Assembly (NCBI RefSeq): GCF_000153705.1
Contig: NZ_DS022272.1
Coordinates: forward strand, 757,765-821,764
Length of the DNA: 64,000 nt
Source of the DNA: Fulvimarina pelagi HTCC2506
GTDB taxonomy: Bacteria; Pseudomonadota; Alphaproteobacteria; Rhizobiales; Rhizobiaceae
Reading direction: 5' to 3'
Position numbers and translations under genes: made by a program. The notes beneath the pieces were generated by a model, which saw only the letters and a program-made list of their open reading frames with translations, did not search any database and was not told the origin of the DNA. This document shows positions 50,419 through 60,990 of the stretch, in pieces. Positions within the stretch are counted from its first letter, which is position 1; each line of letters opens with the position of its first letter.

Positions 50419-53112
50419 TTACAGCTTCTCCAGCATTGCCTTCGTGATCGATTGCCGCTGATTGCCATACTCGGCCCAGGGATCGGCCTGGTTCAGCCGC
50501 CTCAGTGCGGTCGCCGGATCGAATGTGTTGGCAGCCGATAGTGTCTCCAGTTCCTCCCACGAGACCGGCATTGCGACTGGCGCGCCCTTGCGCGAGCGCG
50601 TGGAATAGGGGGCGATCGCAGTCGAGCCGCGTTCATTTCGCAGCCAGTCGATGAAGATGCGGCCCTTGCGCTTGGCTTTCGACATGTTGGCGGTGAAGCG
50701 TTTTGGTTGTTTTCGCGAGAACCGGTTTGAAAAGCTGCTGGCGAAGGCCTTCAATTCGTCCCATGTCTGTCGGCGTTCCAGCGGCGCGACGACATGAATG
50801 CCCTTGCCGCCCGTCACCAGAGCGAAGGTGACGAGGCCAATCTCGTCCAGAGCGTCTCGCAGATCGTAGGCGGCGCGCTTCACCTCGGCAAAGCCTAACC
50901 CTTCGTCCGGATCGAGGTCGAAGACGAGGCGATCCGGTTTTTCCAGACGATCGTTACGGGAACCCCAGATATGAAATTCGAGGGTATTCATCTGCACCGC
51001 TCCGACGAGACCGGCCCCATCCGACACGGTCAGATAGTCGGCCTTGCTGCCGTCCTTCTCCCTCAGCGAGACTGAGCCGACGGCATCCGGAAAGCCTTTA
51101 GAAGCATGCTTCTGGAAGAAGCAGTGCTTCGTCGGCCCTTCAGGGCAGCGCACCAGGGAGAGCGGGCGGTCGCCAGTATGGGCGAGCATTCGGTCCGCCA
51201 CCTTCTCGTAATAGGCAGCGAGTTCGCCCTTGGTGAGGCCATGCTCGGTGAAGACGACACGGTCCGGATGGGTGATGCGGATGCCGGCGACCTGTGCCGT
51301 GTCGCGCGTCCGGCCCTCTTCTGTCTCGTTCTTCTCCGTCATCGCTTTTCGCCTTCCAGCGCCTCGCGAGACCGCGCCGGACGTCGGCCTGCCACCGGAT
51401 GCCGTTCCCTCTCCGGTCACCTCCTCGGGCTCCTTGTCCTCACGCAGTCCCTTGAAGACGCCGTGCCGAATCTGGCCGTCGGCGGTCAGTTCGGCGAATT
51501 CGATCTCGGCGACGAGCTTCGGCGTGACGAACCGGGCGCCGCGGGCGACCGACCTCGGCAGGTCGGCGAACGGCGACGTCTTGCGCGAGAGACTTTTGAA
51601 GGTTCCGGCAAGATCGTGCAGCGTATCGCCGGTAAATCCTGAGCCGACCCTTCCGCGATAGACGAAGCGCTCGCCGTCCTGGACGCCGACAAGGATGGAG
51701 GAGAAAGGCCGGCCCGCCTTCTCGGACGGCGAGAAGCCGCCGATGACGAATTCCTGTCGCCGAGTGCATTTCACCTTCAGCCATGACTTCGAACGCCCCG
51801 AGCGATAGGGCGCGTCGGCGCGCTTGGCGACGATGCCTTCATAGCCCTTGCCGCAGAGATGATCAAAGACCGCTAGGCCGTTCCCCTCCACATGCTCGCT
51901 GTAGAGTAGCGTTGCGTCCTTCACGTCCGGCACGAGGTCGCGCAGGATGGTCTTGCGCTCGATCAGCGGCCTTTCCCGCAAGTCCTTGCCGTCGAGCTCC
52001 AGGATATCGAAGCAGAAGCAGGAGAGGGGCGCGCCGTCGGAGAGGGCGGCTTGCAGCGCCGAGAAGTCCGTGCGGCCGGCATCGTCGAAGGCGACGACCT
52101 CGCCGTCAATCAGCGCGCTCTCGCAATCGAGGGCGAGGGCGGCTTTTGCGATACCGGTGAATGTCACGGTCCAGTCCTTCTCGTTGCGCGTGAAGAGCCT
52201 CGCTTTGCCGCCGCCCACCGCTATGAGAACGCGGTAGCCGTCGTATTTCATCTCCGACAGCCAATCTTCGCCCTCGGGTGCCGCCTCGACCAGGGTCGCC
52301 AGCTGCGGTTTGACGAAGGCTGGCAGCACGCTGCCCCGCTTGTCTGCGCCGGCGCTTCGGGCGCCTTTCGCTTTGCGGTCTTCGCTCTGCGAAAAATGTT
52401 CCCGCATGGCGTCGGTCGCCTCCTGGCTCTCCGCTTTGGCAGCATTGCGAATCTTCGCCGTCTCGCTGGGCCGCGCGTCCTCTAGCGTTTCGTCGGCGGC
52501 CGCGATTTCCTCCATCGCCCGACCCGTCTTGACGCTCCTGTCCAGCTTCAGAAGGTTGCGGCGGCGGTCGACCTCCTCGTCCTTCTCCTTGATCAGCAGC
52601 CAGTTCTCGCGCTTCTCGCCTTTGCGCGGCTTCATACGAACGAGCGCCCAGTCGCCCTTCATCTTCTCGCCGGCAAGACGCAGCTTGAGGCTTCCCTTCT
52701 CGAAGCCTTGATCCGGATCCTCGCGCGCCTCCCAGGATCCGCGGTCCCAAAGCATAACCGTGCCGCCGCCATACTCTTTTTTCGGTATGACGCCTTCGAA
52801 ATCGCCATAGGCGAGGGGATGGTCTTCGGTCCTCACGGCGAGCCGCTTGTCGGCGGGATCGAGGCTCGGACCCTTCGTGACGGCCCAGCTCTTGAGGACC
52901 CCGTCCCATTCGATGCGGAAATCGTAATGCAGCCGGGTCGCGTCATGCTTCTGGACGCAGAAGGAGAGGCGGGTACGGCTTTCGTCGCGCTGAGCGTCCT
53001 CGCCGGAGGGCTCGTGGGTCTTCGAGAAATCGCGCTTCTCGCGATAGGCCGTTAGGAGATCGCCCGCGTTCCTGGCCGTCTTCCTTTTGGTTCGGGTGGA
53101 GCCTTTCGCCAT
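50419..53112 (-). CDS. ligD: Multifunctional DNA ligase D
   Basis: This 897-residue enzyme seals double-strand breaks in bacterial non-homologous end joining. Domains in order: 3'-phosphoesterase (about residues 48-190; FCVQKHDATRLHYDFRIEWDG, HPLAYGDFEGVIPKKEYGGG), ATP-dependent ligase (about 265-590) with the adenylated Lys289 in MKYDGYR and VAKRADAPYRSGRSKSWLKVK, and primase-polymerase (about 615-890) starting ITHPDRVVFTEHGLTKGELAAYY with the catalytic VFDLDPDEG. This order (phosphoesterase-ligase-polymerase) is the common rhizobial one. It lies seven bases after ku on the same strand. Confidence 0.97.
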   Translation of the reverse strand: MAKGSTRTKRKTARNAGDLLTAYREKRDFSKTHEPSGEDAQRDESRTRLSFCVQKHDATRLHYDFRIEWDGVLKSWAVTKGPSLDPADKRLAVRTEDHPLAYGDFEGVIPKKEYGGGTVMLWDRGSWEAREDPDQGFEKGSLKLRLAGEKMKGDWALVRMKPRKGEKRENWLLIKEKDEEVDRRRNLLKLDRSVKTGRAMEEIAAADETLEDARPSETAKIRNAAKAESQEATDAMREHFSQSEDRKAKGARSAGADKRGSVLPAFVKPQLATLVEAAPEGEDWLSEMKYDGYRVLIAVGGGKARLFTRNEKDWTVTFTGIAKAALALDCESALIDGEVVAFDDAGRTDFSALQAALSDGAPLSCFCFDILELDGKDLRERPLIERKTILRDLVPDVKDATLLYSEHVEGNGLAVFDHLCGKGYEGIVAKRADAPYRSGRSKSWLKVKCTRRQEFVIGGFSPSEKAGRPFSSILVGVQDGERFVYRGRVGSGFTGDTLHDLAGTFKSLSRKTSPFADLPRSVARGARFVTPKLVAEIEFAELTADGQIRHGVFKGLREDKEPEEVTGEGTASGGRPTSGAVSRGAGRRKAMTEKNETEEGRTRDTAQVAGIRITHPDRVVFTEHGLTKGELAAYYEKVADRMLAHTGDRPLSLVRCPEGPTKHCFFQKHASKGFPDAVGSVSLREKDGSKADYLTVSDGAGLVGAVQMNTLEFHIWGSRNDRLEKPDRLVFDLDPDEGLGFAEVKRAAYDLRDALDEIGLVTFALVTGGKGIHVVAPLERRQTWDELKAFASSFSNRFSRKQPKRFTANMSKAKRKGRIFIDWLRNERGSTAIAPYSTRSRKGAPVAMPVSWEELETLSAANTFDPATALRRLNQADPWAEYGNQRQSITKAMLEKL

Positions 53113-53119
53113 CCCCGCC

Positions 53120-54022
53120 TCAGGCCGATTTCTTCTGCTTCGAGCCAGATGTTTTTCTCGTACCGCCCTTCGAAGAACTCGACTTCGAGGAGGATTTTGC
53201 GCCGGACTTCGCCTTGCCGCCGCCGTCCTTCTCCAGGCTCTTCTTCAGGGTCGACATCAGGTCGACGACGTTGTCTCCGCTCGTCTTCGGGCGGTGGTCC
53301 TCGTCCTCATCGATCGTCACCTTCGCCTTGCCGCCGCTCTTGCGTTTTTTGGCGATCAGCTCCTTCAGCGCCGCGACGTAGTGGTTCTTGAAGGCGCTTG
53401 CATCGAACGGGGCGGTCTTCTTCTCGATAAGCGCTTCGGCGACTTCGAGAAGCTCGTCGCCGCTTTCTTCCTCGGAGATGTCGTCGAAAATCGCATCGGT
53501 CTGGCGCACCTCGTCCTCGTAACGCAGCGTTTCCATCAGCAACCCCCTGCCGCAGGGACGTAGAGCGACGAGATATTCCTTGCCGCGCATCGTCAGCTGT
53601 CCAAGTCCGGTTTTGTGGGCCTTGCGCAGCGCATCGCGCACGACACGGAAGGCATCCTCGGCAAGATCGTCCTGCGGCACGACATAATAGGGCTTGTCGA
53701 AGTAGAGGGGCGGAATCGACGTGGTCTCGACGAACTGAACGAGCTCGAGCGTCTTCTTGGTTTCGAGCTTGACGTCGTCGATCTCTTCGTCGGTGAGCAA
53801 TACGTACTCGCCTTCGCCGATTTCGTAGCCTTTGACGATCTCGTCCTTGTCGATTGGGCCGATACCTTCGACGACCTTGTCGTAGTGGATGCGTTTGCCG
53901 CTCTCGCGATGGATCTGCCGGAAGCTGACCGAGGCGCCGGACTTCGTCGCGGAATAAATTTCGACGGGAATGGAAACGAGCGAAAGGCGTATCTGGCCTT
54001 TCCAGACGGCGCGTGCTGCCAC
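53120..54022 (-). CDS. ku: Ku DNA end-binding protein
   Basis: This 300-residue homodimeric Ku opens with the typical AVWKGQIRLSLVSIPVEIYSAT, RIHYDKVVEGIGPIDKDEIVKGYE and YYVVPQDDLAEDAFRVVRDAL. It would ring DNA ends and recruit LigD. The C-terminal 50 residues are a Lys/Ser/Gly-rich tail, as in many bacterial Ku proteins. GTG at 54022 is used because GAGGAG precedes it and homologues begin at ARAVWKG; the frame continues upstream without protein character. First gene of the ku-ligD operon. Confidence 0.96.
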   Translation of the reverse strand: MAARAVWKGQIRLSLVSIPVEIYSATKSGASVSFRQIHRESGKRIHYDKVVEGIGPIDKDEIVKGYEIGEGEYVLLTDEEIDDVKLETKKTLELVQFVETTSIPPLYFDKPYYVVPQDDLAEDAFRVVRDALRKAHKTGLGQLTMRGKEYLVALRPCGRGLLMETLRYEDEVRQTDAIFDDISEEESGDELLEVAEALIEKKTAPFDASAFKNHYVAALKELIAKKRKSGGKAKVTIDEDEDHRPKTSGDNVVDLMSTLKKSLEKDGGGKAKSGAKSSSKSSSSKGGTRKTSGSKQKKSA

Positions 54023-54709
54023 AGCGGACTCCTCAAAGTTCACGCGAATGTCGTCGGTTGTCCTCGTACCCGGCGAACGTCTCAAGCCGCACTCCAAAAC
54101 GGCAGGCAGGCGGCAGGGTTCCTGCGTCGATCTGGTTTGCGAACTGATTGTTCGTCCGGAAGCGAACACAGAAGTTTGCCACGTTGAATTCGTACCGCGG
54201 CCATGAGGCTCTGAACTTGATCAGGCAGCATGGCCTCTGAAAGGTTCAGACGGGTGATCTGAAATATCCTTGCCCAGCCGGATGTTCACGCAGTCGATTC
54301 AGCTCGGCAACGGCTCGACCCGATCGGTCATCGTTTCCGCCGCTTCTTCGCTCGTTTTCTCTCCATGGCGATCGCTCTCATTTCCTCGAAGACGATCTAA
54401 CCGAGTAGAGGGCAAGCGACTCGCGATCCTTCGGTGTCGAAGGCAATTTCCGTACGCGCCTCATTCTTAGCGCAAGGCCATCTGTGACGAAGATTTTTGA
54501 GCGCGTTCATTGCGAACCGACGCGGCACTGGTCAGCCCGCGACGTGGCATTCTGGTCGTCCTTCATTGGAAGTTGAGAAGGAGTCGATCATACTCGCCGG
54601 CAGCGGCCGGGCTGACATATTGTGGGATCAGGTCGCAGACATCGTGAAGCGTTACCGCCGCTTTGAGCCGACCGGACTCTTTCAGATGAGCTTTAAGCTC
54701 TGACGATGT
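54023..54709. other. 0.7 kb region between ku and the sugar ATPase gene
   Basis: No gene is well supported. A 68-codon TTG-led frame (54497-54703, ending [16 protein letters not shown]) is the only candidate and has no recognised motif or ribosome-binding site. A 6-bp hairpin (TTCAGA...TCTGAA, 54245-54263) is present. The ku promoter should lie at the left end, reading left. Confidence 0.4.
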
Positions 54710-55549
54710 TCAATCTTTCATCGCGCCCGGTCCCGGCTGCGCACCCGGTGGACACTTGCCAAGGATGATCATCCCGAGGACCTCGTCCTTCGTAACATCT
54801 GTCGTCTTGGCGCTACCGACAACTTGGCCGTTCTTCATCACAACCACCCGATCGGACAAATCGAAGACGTCGTGGATGTCGTGGCTGATCAGGAAAATGC
54901 CGATCTGCTCCTTCTTCAGTTCCTTGATGAGGTCGGCGACCTGCGCCGTTTCCTGAGGCCCGAGTGCAGCTGTAGGCTCATCCATGATCAGGATCTTGGC
55001 GTCGAAGAGGATCGCTCGCGCGATCGCCACCGACTGACGCTGACCGCCCGAAAGCGCCTTCACCGGCTCCTTGAAGCGGCGGAAGTTGGGATTGAGACGA
55101 CCCATCACCTTGCGCGCCTCGGCTTCCATTGCGGCGTCGTCGAGGGTGCCGAGTGAGGTCATGATCTCGCGGCCGAGGAAGAGGTTCGCGGCGGCGTCGA
55201 CATTGTCGGCCAAAGCCAGCGTCTGATAGATCGTCTCGATGCCGTAGGTCTTTGCGTCGCGCGGGTTGGAGATTGACGCTGCTTCGCCGCGAACCCTGAT
55301 CTCGCCCGAGTCGCGCTTGTAGGCACCGGACAGAATCTTGATTAGCGTCGACTTGCCCGCCCCATTGTGGCCGAGTAGTGCAACGACCTCGCCCGAATAG
55401 AGATCGATCGAGGCGCCGTCGACCGCATGAATGCCGCCGAAGGAGATCGAGATGTCCTCCATCTCGACGAGCGGTGGGCCCGAGCGGTCCACATCATCGA
55501 TGTGATGCGAGGATCCGTGGTCGCTGATGGCGTCCATCGTGGTGCTCAT
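54710..55549 (-). CDS. Sugar ABC transporter ATPase, single domain (XylG-like)
   Basis: The 279-residue ATPase has one nucleotide-binding domain: Walker A GHNGAGKS, the LSGGQRQ signature, Walker [13 protein letters not shown] and the switch His in ISHDIHD. The E. coli-type xylose ATPase has two such domains (about 500 residues); the short form is the one found in rhizobial sugar systems such as FrcA. Two copies would form the motor. Its ATG overlaps the permease stop by four bases. It is the last gene of the xylF-xylH-ATPase operon. Confidence 0.92.
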   Translation of the reverse strand: MSTTMDAISDHGSSHHIDDVDRSGPPLVEMEDISISFGGIHAVDGASIDLYSGEVVALLGHNGAGKSTLIKILSGAYKRDSGEIRVRGEAASISNPRDAKTYGIETIYQTLALADNVDAAANLFLGREIMTSLGTLDDAAMEAEARKVMGRLNPNFRRFKEPVKALSGGQRQSVAIARAILFDAKILIMDEPTAALGPQETAQVADLIKELKKEQIGIFLISHDIHDVFDLSDRVVVMKNGQVVGSAKTTDVTKDEVLGMIILGKCPPGAQPGPGAMKD

Positions 55550-56859
55550 GCGGCCCTCCTGCGGTAGATCGTGTCGAGCCAGACGGCGACGACGAGGACG
55601 GCGCCGACGACGATATTCTGAAGAGGCGTGTCCATCCCGAGGAGGACCATGCCCGACTGAAGGCTCTGCATGACGAGGGCGCCGAGCATCGCGCCAGCAA
55701 TGGTGCCGGCGCCACCCGCAAGGGACGTCCCGCCGATGACGGCTGCAGCGATGGTGTAGAGCTCATCGAGCGTGCCCTGAGCATTGGTCGCAGATGTGAG
55801 GCGGGCGGTGGATATCGCCGCGCCTACTGCCGCCAGCATGCCCATGAGCGCGAACACCATCATGGTCACGCGCTTTGTGTTGATGCCCGCGAGTTCCGCA
55901 GCTTCCGGGTTGCCGCCGATGGCAAAGACGTAACGGCCGAACCGTGTACGGCGTGCGATGAAGGTCATCACGATGCCGACTCCGATGAAGAGGAGCACCG
56001 GCACGGCGTAACCGAACGAGATGGCGAGCCCGGCCTCTGGCACCTCTATGCCGCTGGCTTCGGCGTAGCGCCGGGCAAGCGGCCCCGGCAGGTAGTAGGA
56101 ATTGACGACGAGGGTCGCGACGACGACGGCCAAGGCACCGAGGCCGAAAGTGAGGACCTCGGCCCAGATCGGCTTCACGGGAAAGTGGAAGCGGTGTCTT
56201 TGGCGTCGGGCGTTGACGGCTGCGAGCGCGAGGAAGGCGATCGCGACGAGGGCGATCAACCAGCTCCAAGTGGACCCGATCGAACCGTCTGATCCCCCAC
56301 CGATGATCTTGAAATTGTTGTCGGTAATCGGGATCGTCCGGCCCGAGGCGACCCACCATGCCGCACCGCGCCAGATGAGAAGGCCGCCAAGCGTCACGAT
56401 GAAAGCCGGAACCCCCATGTAGGCTATGACGAAGCCTTGCAAAGCGCCGATTGTCAGGCCAGCCGCGAGGCCGACGGCCAGCGTCAGGATCCAAACGAGT
56501 TGGCTGTCGAAACCCAGCATCGGCGTCAGCCAGGTGGTCTGTGCGATCGCCATGATCATCCCCGTGACGCCGAGGATCGAGCCGACCGAGAGGTCGATGT
56601 TTCGGGTCACGATCACAAGCACCATGCCGGTGGCCATCACGCCGACCGAGGCCGTCTGGACGGACAGGTTCCAGAGGTTTCGGGCCGTCAGAAAGGTCCC
56701 TCCTGACAGGATGTGAAAGCCGATCCAGATGACGAAGAGAGCGCCGATCATCCCGAGCATACGGGTGTCGATTTCGGTCGCCTTCAGGAAATGCTTGAAA
56801 CCGCCAGTGCTTGACGCCGTCTTCGGTTTCGAAGGCGTTTGCGATACCGCCTCACTCAT
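55546..56859 (-). CDS. xylH: D-xylose ABC transporter permease
   Basis: This 437-residue permease has about 10-12 membrane helices. It shows the sugar-permease features [77 protein letters not shown] and [26 protein letters not shown]. Its length and long mid-loop fit XylH rather than the shorter ribose or fructose permeases. It lies 211 bases after xylF, with a stem-loop in between, and overlaps the ATPase gene. Confidence 0.92.
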   Translation of the reverse strand: MSEAVSQTPSKPKTASSTGGFKHFLKATEIDTRMLGMIGALFVIWIGFHILSGGTFLTARNLWNLSVQTASVGVMATGMVLVIVTRNIDLSVGSILGVTGMIMAIAQTTWLTPMLGFDSQLVWILTLAVGLAAGLTIGALQGFVIAYMGVPAFIVTLGGLLIWRGAAWWVASGRTIPITDNNFKIIGGGSDGSIGSTWSWLIALVAIAFLALAAVNARRQRHRFHFPVKPIWAEVLTFGLGALAVVVATLVVNSYYLPGPLARRYAEASGIEVPEAGLAISFGYAVPVLLFIGVGIVMTFIARRTRFGRYVFAIGGNPEAAELAGINTKRVTMMVFALMGMLAAVGAAISTARLTSATNAQGTLDELYTIAAAVIGGTSLAGGAGTIAGAMLGALVMQSLQSGMVLLGMDTPLQNIVVGAVLVVAVWLDTIYRRRAA

Positions 56860-57031
56860 GGTCGCCTCCCAGCGATGTCATTCGATTGCGCCGGATCGGC
56901 GTCATACGTGCTCGAACGCTCGTTGGCGCGAGCCGTCCTCGAATTCGAAAGCTTCGCCTTCGCGCAGACGACCGCGAGCACGCGTCTCGTGCTCCTTCAG
57001 GGGGCTGCATGCGAAGGGCACCAATGGTCGG

Positions 57032-57056
57032 GCGGCCGCCCGAAATAGGCGGCCGC
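57032..57056 (-). other. Stable stem-loop between xylF and xylH
   Basis: A 9-bp GC-only stem (GCGGCCGCC with GGCGGCCGC) and a seven-base loop lie 15 bases after the xylF stop. No T-run follows on the - strand. Hairpins in this position after binding-protein genes usually protect the upstream mRNA and let more binding protein than permease be made; that role is inferred. Confidence 0.6.
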
Positions 57057-57070
57057 GCCGGGTCATGCGC

Positions 57071-58111
57071 TTATTCGCAGGCCGGAACCGAGCCCGGCTC
57101 GACGCCCTGGCAGACGGTTTCCTTCGAGACCCAGCCCGCATCGATGACGACGTCCAGGTTATCCTTCGTAATCGCCTGCGGTTCTAGGAAGATCGCCTGA
57201 AGCTCCATGCCATTCGGGCTCTCCCAAGCTTCTGTGCCCTCGACCTCTCCCATCGCCGTACCTTCGGCGAGCTCGAGCGCAATTTCGGCGGCACGCTTGC
57301 CAAGCTGACGGGAGTCCTTCCAGACGGAGACGGTCTGCGTTCCCTGTGCGATGCGGTTGAGCGCCGCATGGTCGCCGTCCTGGCCGGAGACCGGCACTGA
57401 ACCGGCAAGTCCCTGGGCTTCGAGCGCGGCCACCGCGCCACCCGCTGTGCCGTCGTTCGAGGCGACGACCGCGTCGACCTCGTTGTTGTTGGCGGTCAGG
57501 ATCTGCTCCATGTTCTGCTGCGCATTCGAGGGCAGCCATGCATCCGTATAGGCCTCGCCGACATTCGTGATCTTGCCGGAGTCGATGGCCTCTTGCAGCA
57601 CTTCCATTTGCCCGGAGAACAAGAAGTCGGCATTCGGATCGGCTGAGGAGCCCTTGATGAAGGCGTAGTTGCCCTCGGGCTGGACCTTCTGGACTTCGCG
57701 CGCCTGGATGCGGCCGACTTCTTTATTGTCGAAGGTCAGGTAGAACGCGTTCGGGTCTTCGATCAGTCGATCGTAGCCGACGACCGGAATTCCGTTGTTG
57801 ACCGCGGTCTGCACAGCGGGACCGATGGCAGCCGAGTCCTGGGCGAGAATGATCAAGGCATCGGCGCCCTGGCTGATTAGTGACTCGACGTCGGTCAGCT
57901 GCTTGGCGGCCGAGGACTGGGCGTCGGCCGAGATATAGCTGGCGCCTGCCGCTTCGAGGGCTTCCTGTATCGCTGCCTCATCGGTCTTCCAGCGTTCTTC
58001 CTGGAAATTCGACCAGGAAACGCCGACCGTTGGGCCGTCCTGCGCGACCGCGGCCGTCACCATACCGAACGACATTGCCGCGCCTGCAAGCGCGAACTTC
58101 AAGACTCTCAT
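57071..58111 (-). CDS. xylF: D-xylose-binding periplasmic protein
   Basis: The 346-residue protein has a signal peptide (cleavage near AAVAQ, residue 24) and a periplasmic-binding fold closely like E. coli XylF. Matching stretches are [94 protein letters not shown] and [18 protein letters not shown]. Xylose specificity follows from this resemblance; other pentoses remain possible. A pair of cysteines near the C-terminus ([12 protein letters not shown]) is an extra. GGAGG lies seven bases before the ATG. First gene of the operon, divergent from the ROK regulator. Confidence 0.93.
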   Translation of the reverse strand: MRVLKFALAGAAMSFGMVTAAVAQDGPTVGVSWSNFQEERWKTDEAAIQEALEAAGASYISADAQSSAAKQLTDVESLISQGADALIILAQDSAAIGPAVQTAVNNGIPVVGYDRLIEDPNAFYLTFDNKEVGRIQAREVQKVQPEGNYAFIKGSSADPNADFLFSGQMEVLQEAIDSGKITNVGEAYTDAWLPSNAQQNMEQILTANNNEVDAVVASNDGTAGGAVAALEAQGLAGSVPVSGQDGDHAALNRIAQGTQTVSVWKDSRQLGKRAAEIALELAEGTAMGEVEGTEAWESPNGMELQAIFLEPQAITKDNLDVVIDAGWVSKETVCQGVEPGSVPACE

Positions 58112-58203
58112 CGATTTCCTCCCTGGCGCGGCATCGCGCCTAACTCCTCGCCAGTCGCGTCTCCTCCGCACCGGCCAAGACTTTTTCCAAGCCTCGTAAA
58201 AAA

Positions 58204-58214
58204 TGGTGACACCA
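58204..58214. promoter_or_regulatory. Palindrome in the xylF-regulator interval
   Basis: TGGTG-A-CACCA is a perfect inverted repeat within the 147-base region between the divergent xylF and ROK-regulator starts. It is a reasonable candidate for part of the regulator's operator. ROK regulators normally bind longer, AT-rich palindromes, so the match is tentative. Confidence 0.35.
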
Positions 58215-58258
58215 AAACATAACTCTGTCAACATGGCCGGGAAACGAAGGTCGAGCGG

Positions 58259-59536
58259 ATGGAAAAGCCGCCGGCTGCGACGGGAGGAAAGAACGCGGCG
58301 ATGCTGTCGAAAACCGACGCCGAGAGCGTGCGCGCCCACAATCGGCGGATCGTAATAGAACATTTTCGGATCAACCGGCGATCGACGCGGCGCGCGGCTG
58401 CAGTCGCAACCGGGCTTTCTCTATCCTCGGCCTCGTCGATCGCGAGCTTGCTCATCCGTGACGGCCTGATCGGCGAGGTTCGAGAGCCAGAAGACGAACG
58501 AGCCACGCGTCGCGGTCGTCCCGAGCGGCAGCTCGAACTCGTCGGCGAAGCAGCGTGTGTGGCGGCCGCTCGGCTCGCCGTTGGCGAACTGGCGGTGCGC
58601 CTCTCGGATTATGCCGGCGAGGTTCTCGGCGAAGCCCGTTTCGAGGGGACGGTGGCCAACTGGTCGACAGAGGATGTTGTCCGGCACGTCGCAGACCTCC
58701 TTAACGAGGCTGCGAAGTTGGCAGGGACCGGCCGGGCTCTCCCCGTTAGCAGGCTCGTTTTCGCGGTTCAGGGCAAAGTCGATGCAGGGCGGCGGAGCAT
58801 TTTCTGGTCGCCGGCACTCAAGGCCCGCAATCTCGGTGTCGCGACGGCGCTCGAGGCGCGTATGGGGGTTCCGGTCAGCGTCCACAACGATTGCTCGCTC
58901 ATGCCGGAGGGCTTCCGCTGGGACGGTGACCTGATGCGACAGGGAGTTGCGACCGTCTTCATCGGGTTCGGTGTCGGCATGGGGCTCGCGACCCTGGGCG
59001 AGGGCTTTCTCGGCGAACGCCGTGCCTCCACCGAATTCGGTCATATCAACCACATCCCGAATGGCGCACTCTGCCGATGCGGCAATCGCGGTTGCATCGA
59101 AGCTTATGCCTCCGACTACGCGATCCTGCGCGCCGTCGGCGGGGCGCCACCCGATGAGATTATCGGACGCCGCATCGAGGAAGGCCTGATGCACAAGATC
59201 GCGGATCAGGCGCGTGGCGGCGACGAACGGGCGGCGGCCGCCTTCAACGCCGCGGGCCTTGCGATCGGCTACGGGCTCGGACGCGTCTTTACGCTGATCG
59301 ATCCGCTGCCGATCGTCTTCACTGGCTCCGGGTCGCACGCGCTCGATCTTCTGGAGCCGGCAATCCGCTGCGGTATCCGTGAGAGCGCAATCGCCGGGGA
59401 GGGCGCTGACGTCTCTTTCACCGTGGTTCCAGACGCGGACGCTCTAATATTCGAAGCTGCCACGAACAGGGCGCTCAGCGAGCTAGACAGAAGCTTCGCC
59501 AATGGAGAGCTGCCAGGGGCAGAGGCTGCAGAATGA
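58259..59536 (+). CDS. ROK-family transcriptional regulator, XylR-like
   Basis: The 425-residue protein has an N-terminal winged helix-turn-helix (about residues 22-75; [48 protein letters not shown]) and a ROK sugar-kinase-like body. The body shows [31 protein letters not shown] and the ROK zinc site [14 protein letters not shown]. Divergence from xylFH suggests a xylose-responsive repressor. Its stop overlaps the di-haem cytochrome start as ATGA, so it is also tied to that pair. Confidence 0.9.
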   Translation: MEKPPAATGGKNAAMLSKTDAESVRAHNRRIVIEHFRINRRSTRRAAAVATGLSLSSASSIASLLIRDGLIGEVREPEDERATRRGRPERQLELVGEAACVAAARLAVGELAVRLSDYAGEVLGEARFEGTVANWSTEDVVRHVADLLNEAAKLAGTGRALPVSRLVFAVQGKVDAGRRSIFWSPALKARNLGVATALEARMGVPVSVHNDCSLMPEGFRWDGDLMRQGVATVFIGFGVGMGLATLGEGFLGERRASTEFGHINHIPNGALCRCGNRGCIEAYASDYAILRAVGGAPPDEIIGRRIEEGLMHKIADQARGGDERAAAAFNAAGLAIGYGLGRVFTLIDPLPIVFTGSGSHALDLLEPAIRCGIRESAIAGEGADVSFTVVPDADALIFEAATNRALSELDRSFANGELPGAEAAE

Positions 59537-60990
59537 AGCCGAAACGATTTTCCTGTCTTTCTTCGAAGCTCACGCTTGCGTTGCTGGCGGGCTGCCTTGC
59601 TGCTGCGCCTGCGCGTTTCGCCGAGGCGGAAGGAAACACCCCACCGCCATGGGCGGAGCGTGCGATCCAGCAACGGATCGATCATGCGACGCTTCGCGGT
59701 CATCTGATCAAGCGCGACCTCGAAGCTCTGATCGCATCGGGCCGCGAACTCTTCGAAGCCCGCTTCACCACGCTCGACGGCGCGGGCCGCCCGCATGCGA
59801 CGCAGGCGATCATTCCGACGCGGCACCGGCGCCCCGTTCAACACGCCTTCCAGCGGCTCGCCGGCCCGGATGCCAATGCCTGCGCGTCCTGCCACAATGA
59901 GCCGGCCACCGGCGGCGCCGGCGGGTTCGTTTCTAACGTCTTCGTTTCGGAAGGGTTCGAGAGCGCTGATTTCGACACCACGGACCCCCAATTCTCGAAC
60001 GAGCGCGGCACCAATCATCTTTTCGGTGCGGGGCTGATCGAGCTTCTCGCGCGCGAGATAACGGCGGAGCTTCAGGCCCAGCGCGGCATGGCGCTGAAAA
60101 GAGCCCGGGCCATGGGGAAGCCGGTGACCGCCGATCTTGCCGCCAAGGGGGTCTCCTTCGGGGCGATCACCGCGTTGCCGGACGGCTCGGTCGATTTCGC
60201 AAAGCTCGAGGGGATCGATAGCGATCTGGTGCTTCGCCCCTTCAGCCAGAAGGGCGTGATGACATCGCTGCGACAGTTCACGGTGAATGCGCTGAACGAT
60301 CATCACGGCATGCAGCCGTCGGAACGCTGGGGTGCGCGCTGGACGGGAACCGCCGATTTCGACGGCGACGGTGTCGACGAGGAATTCGGCGCCGGGGAGG
60401 TCTCGGCGATGGTCGCGTTCCAGGCGAGCTTGCCGGCGCCACGGCAGGCGGTGCCCGACGACGCTGCGTGGCGGGCCGCGGCCGAAAAGGGACGGAAGAT
60501 CTTCGCCGATCTCGGTTGCGAAAGCTGCCACAAGCCGGCCCTGCCGCTCGACAGTCTGGCCTTTGTCGATCCAGGCCCCGTCGACACGGCCGGCACGTTG
60601 CGCACGGGCGATGTCGACAGGCCTGCCATCTACGATCTTGCGCTTCTCGACTGGGCGAAGACGCTGCCGCGCGACGAGAAGGGCCGCGTGCTCGTGCCGC
60701 TCTTCGGCGATCTCAAGCGTCATCGGATCGCCGATCAGGCCAATCCCGCGTTCGGCAACGAGACGCTCGGCCAGCGCTTCGTCGAGCGCGACGTCTTCAT
60801 GACGTCGGAGCTGTGGGGGCTCGCCGATACCGCGCCCTACGGCCATCGCGGCGACATGACGACGCTTCACGAGACGATCTCCGCCCATGGCGGCGAAGCG
60901 TCCGAGAGCGCGAAGGCCTATCGCGATAGCCCGGAAGCCGAACGCTCCGCCCTCATCGCCTGGCTGAAGACCCTGAGGATCGAGCCGTGA
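59533..60990 (+). CDS. Di-haem c-type cytochrome oxidoreductase
   Basis: The 485-residue periplasmic protein has a signal peptide (cleavage near FAEAE, about residue 32) and two c-type haem motifs, CASCH (117-121) and CESCH (329-333). The layout NEPATGGAGGFVSN, DFDGDGVDEEFGAGEVSAMVAFQASLP and ELWGLADTAPYGHRGDMTTLHE puts it in the di-haem oxidoreductase (DUF1111-like) group, relatives of bacterial cytochrome c peroxidases. Substrate unknown. Its ATG overlaps the ROK regulator's stop, and its stop overlaps the next gene's GTG. Confidence 0.88.
   Translation: MKPKRFSCLSSKLTLALLAGCLAAAPARFAEAEGNTPPPWAERAIQQRIDHATLRGHLIKRDLEALIASGRELFEARFTTLDGAGRPHATQAIIPTRHRRPVQHAFQRLAGPDANACASCHNEPATGGAGGFVSNVFVSEGFESADFDTTDPQFSNERGTNHLFGAGLIELLAREITAELQAQRGMALKRARAMGKPVTADLAAKGVSFGAITALPDGSVDFAKLEGIDSDLVLRPFSQKGVMTSLRQFTVNALNDHHGMQPSERWGARWTGTADFDGDGVDEEFGAGEVSAMVAFQASLPAPRQAVPDDAAWRAAAEKGRKIFADLGCESCHKPALPLDSLAFVDPGPVDTAGTLRTGDVDRPAIYDLALLDWAKTLPRDEKGRVLVPLFGDLKRHRIADQANPAFGNETLGQRFVERDVFMTSELWGLADTAPYGHRGDMTTLHETISAHGGEASESAKAYRDSPEAERSALIAWLKTLRIEP

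Noticed and set aside
57071-58111. Assignment of the binding protein as fructose-type FrcB
   Set aside because: Several long stretches match XylF instead ([28 protein letters not shown]), although the operon order resembles frc systems.
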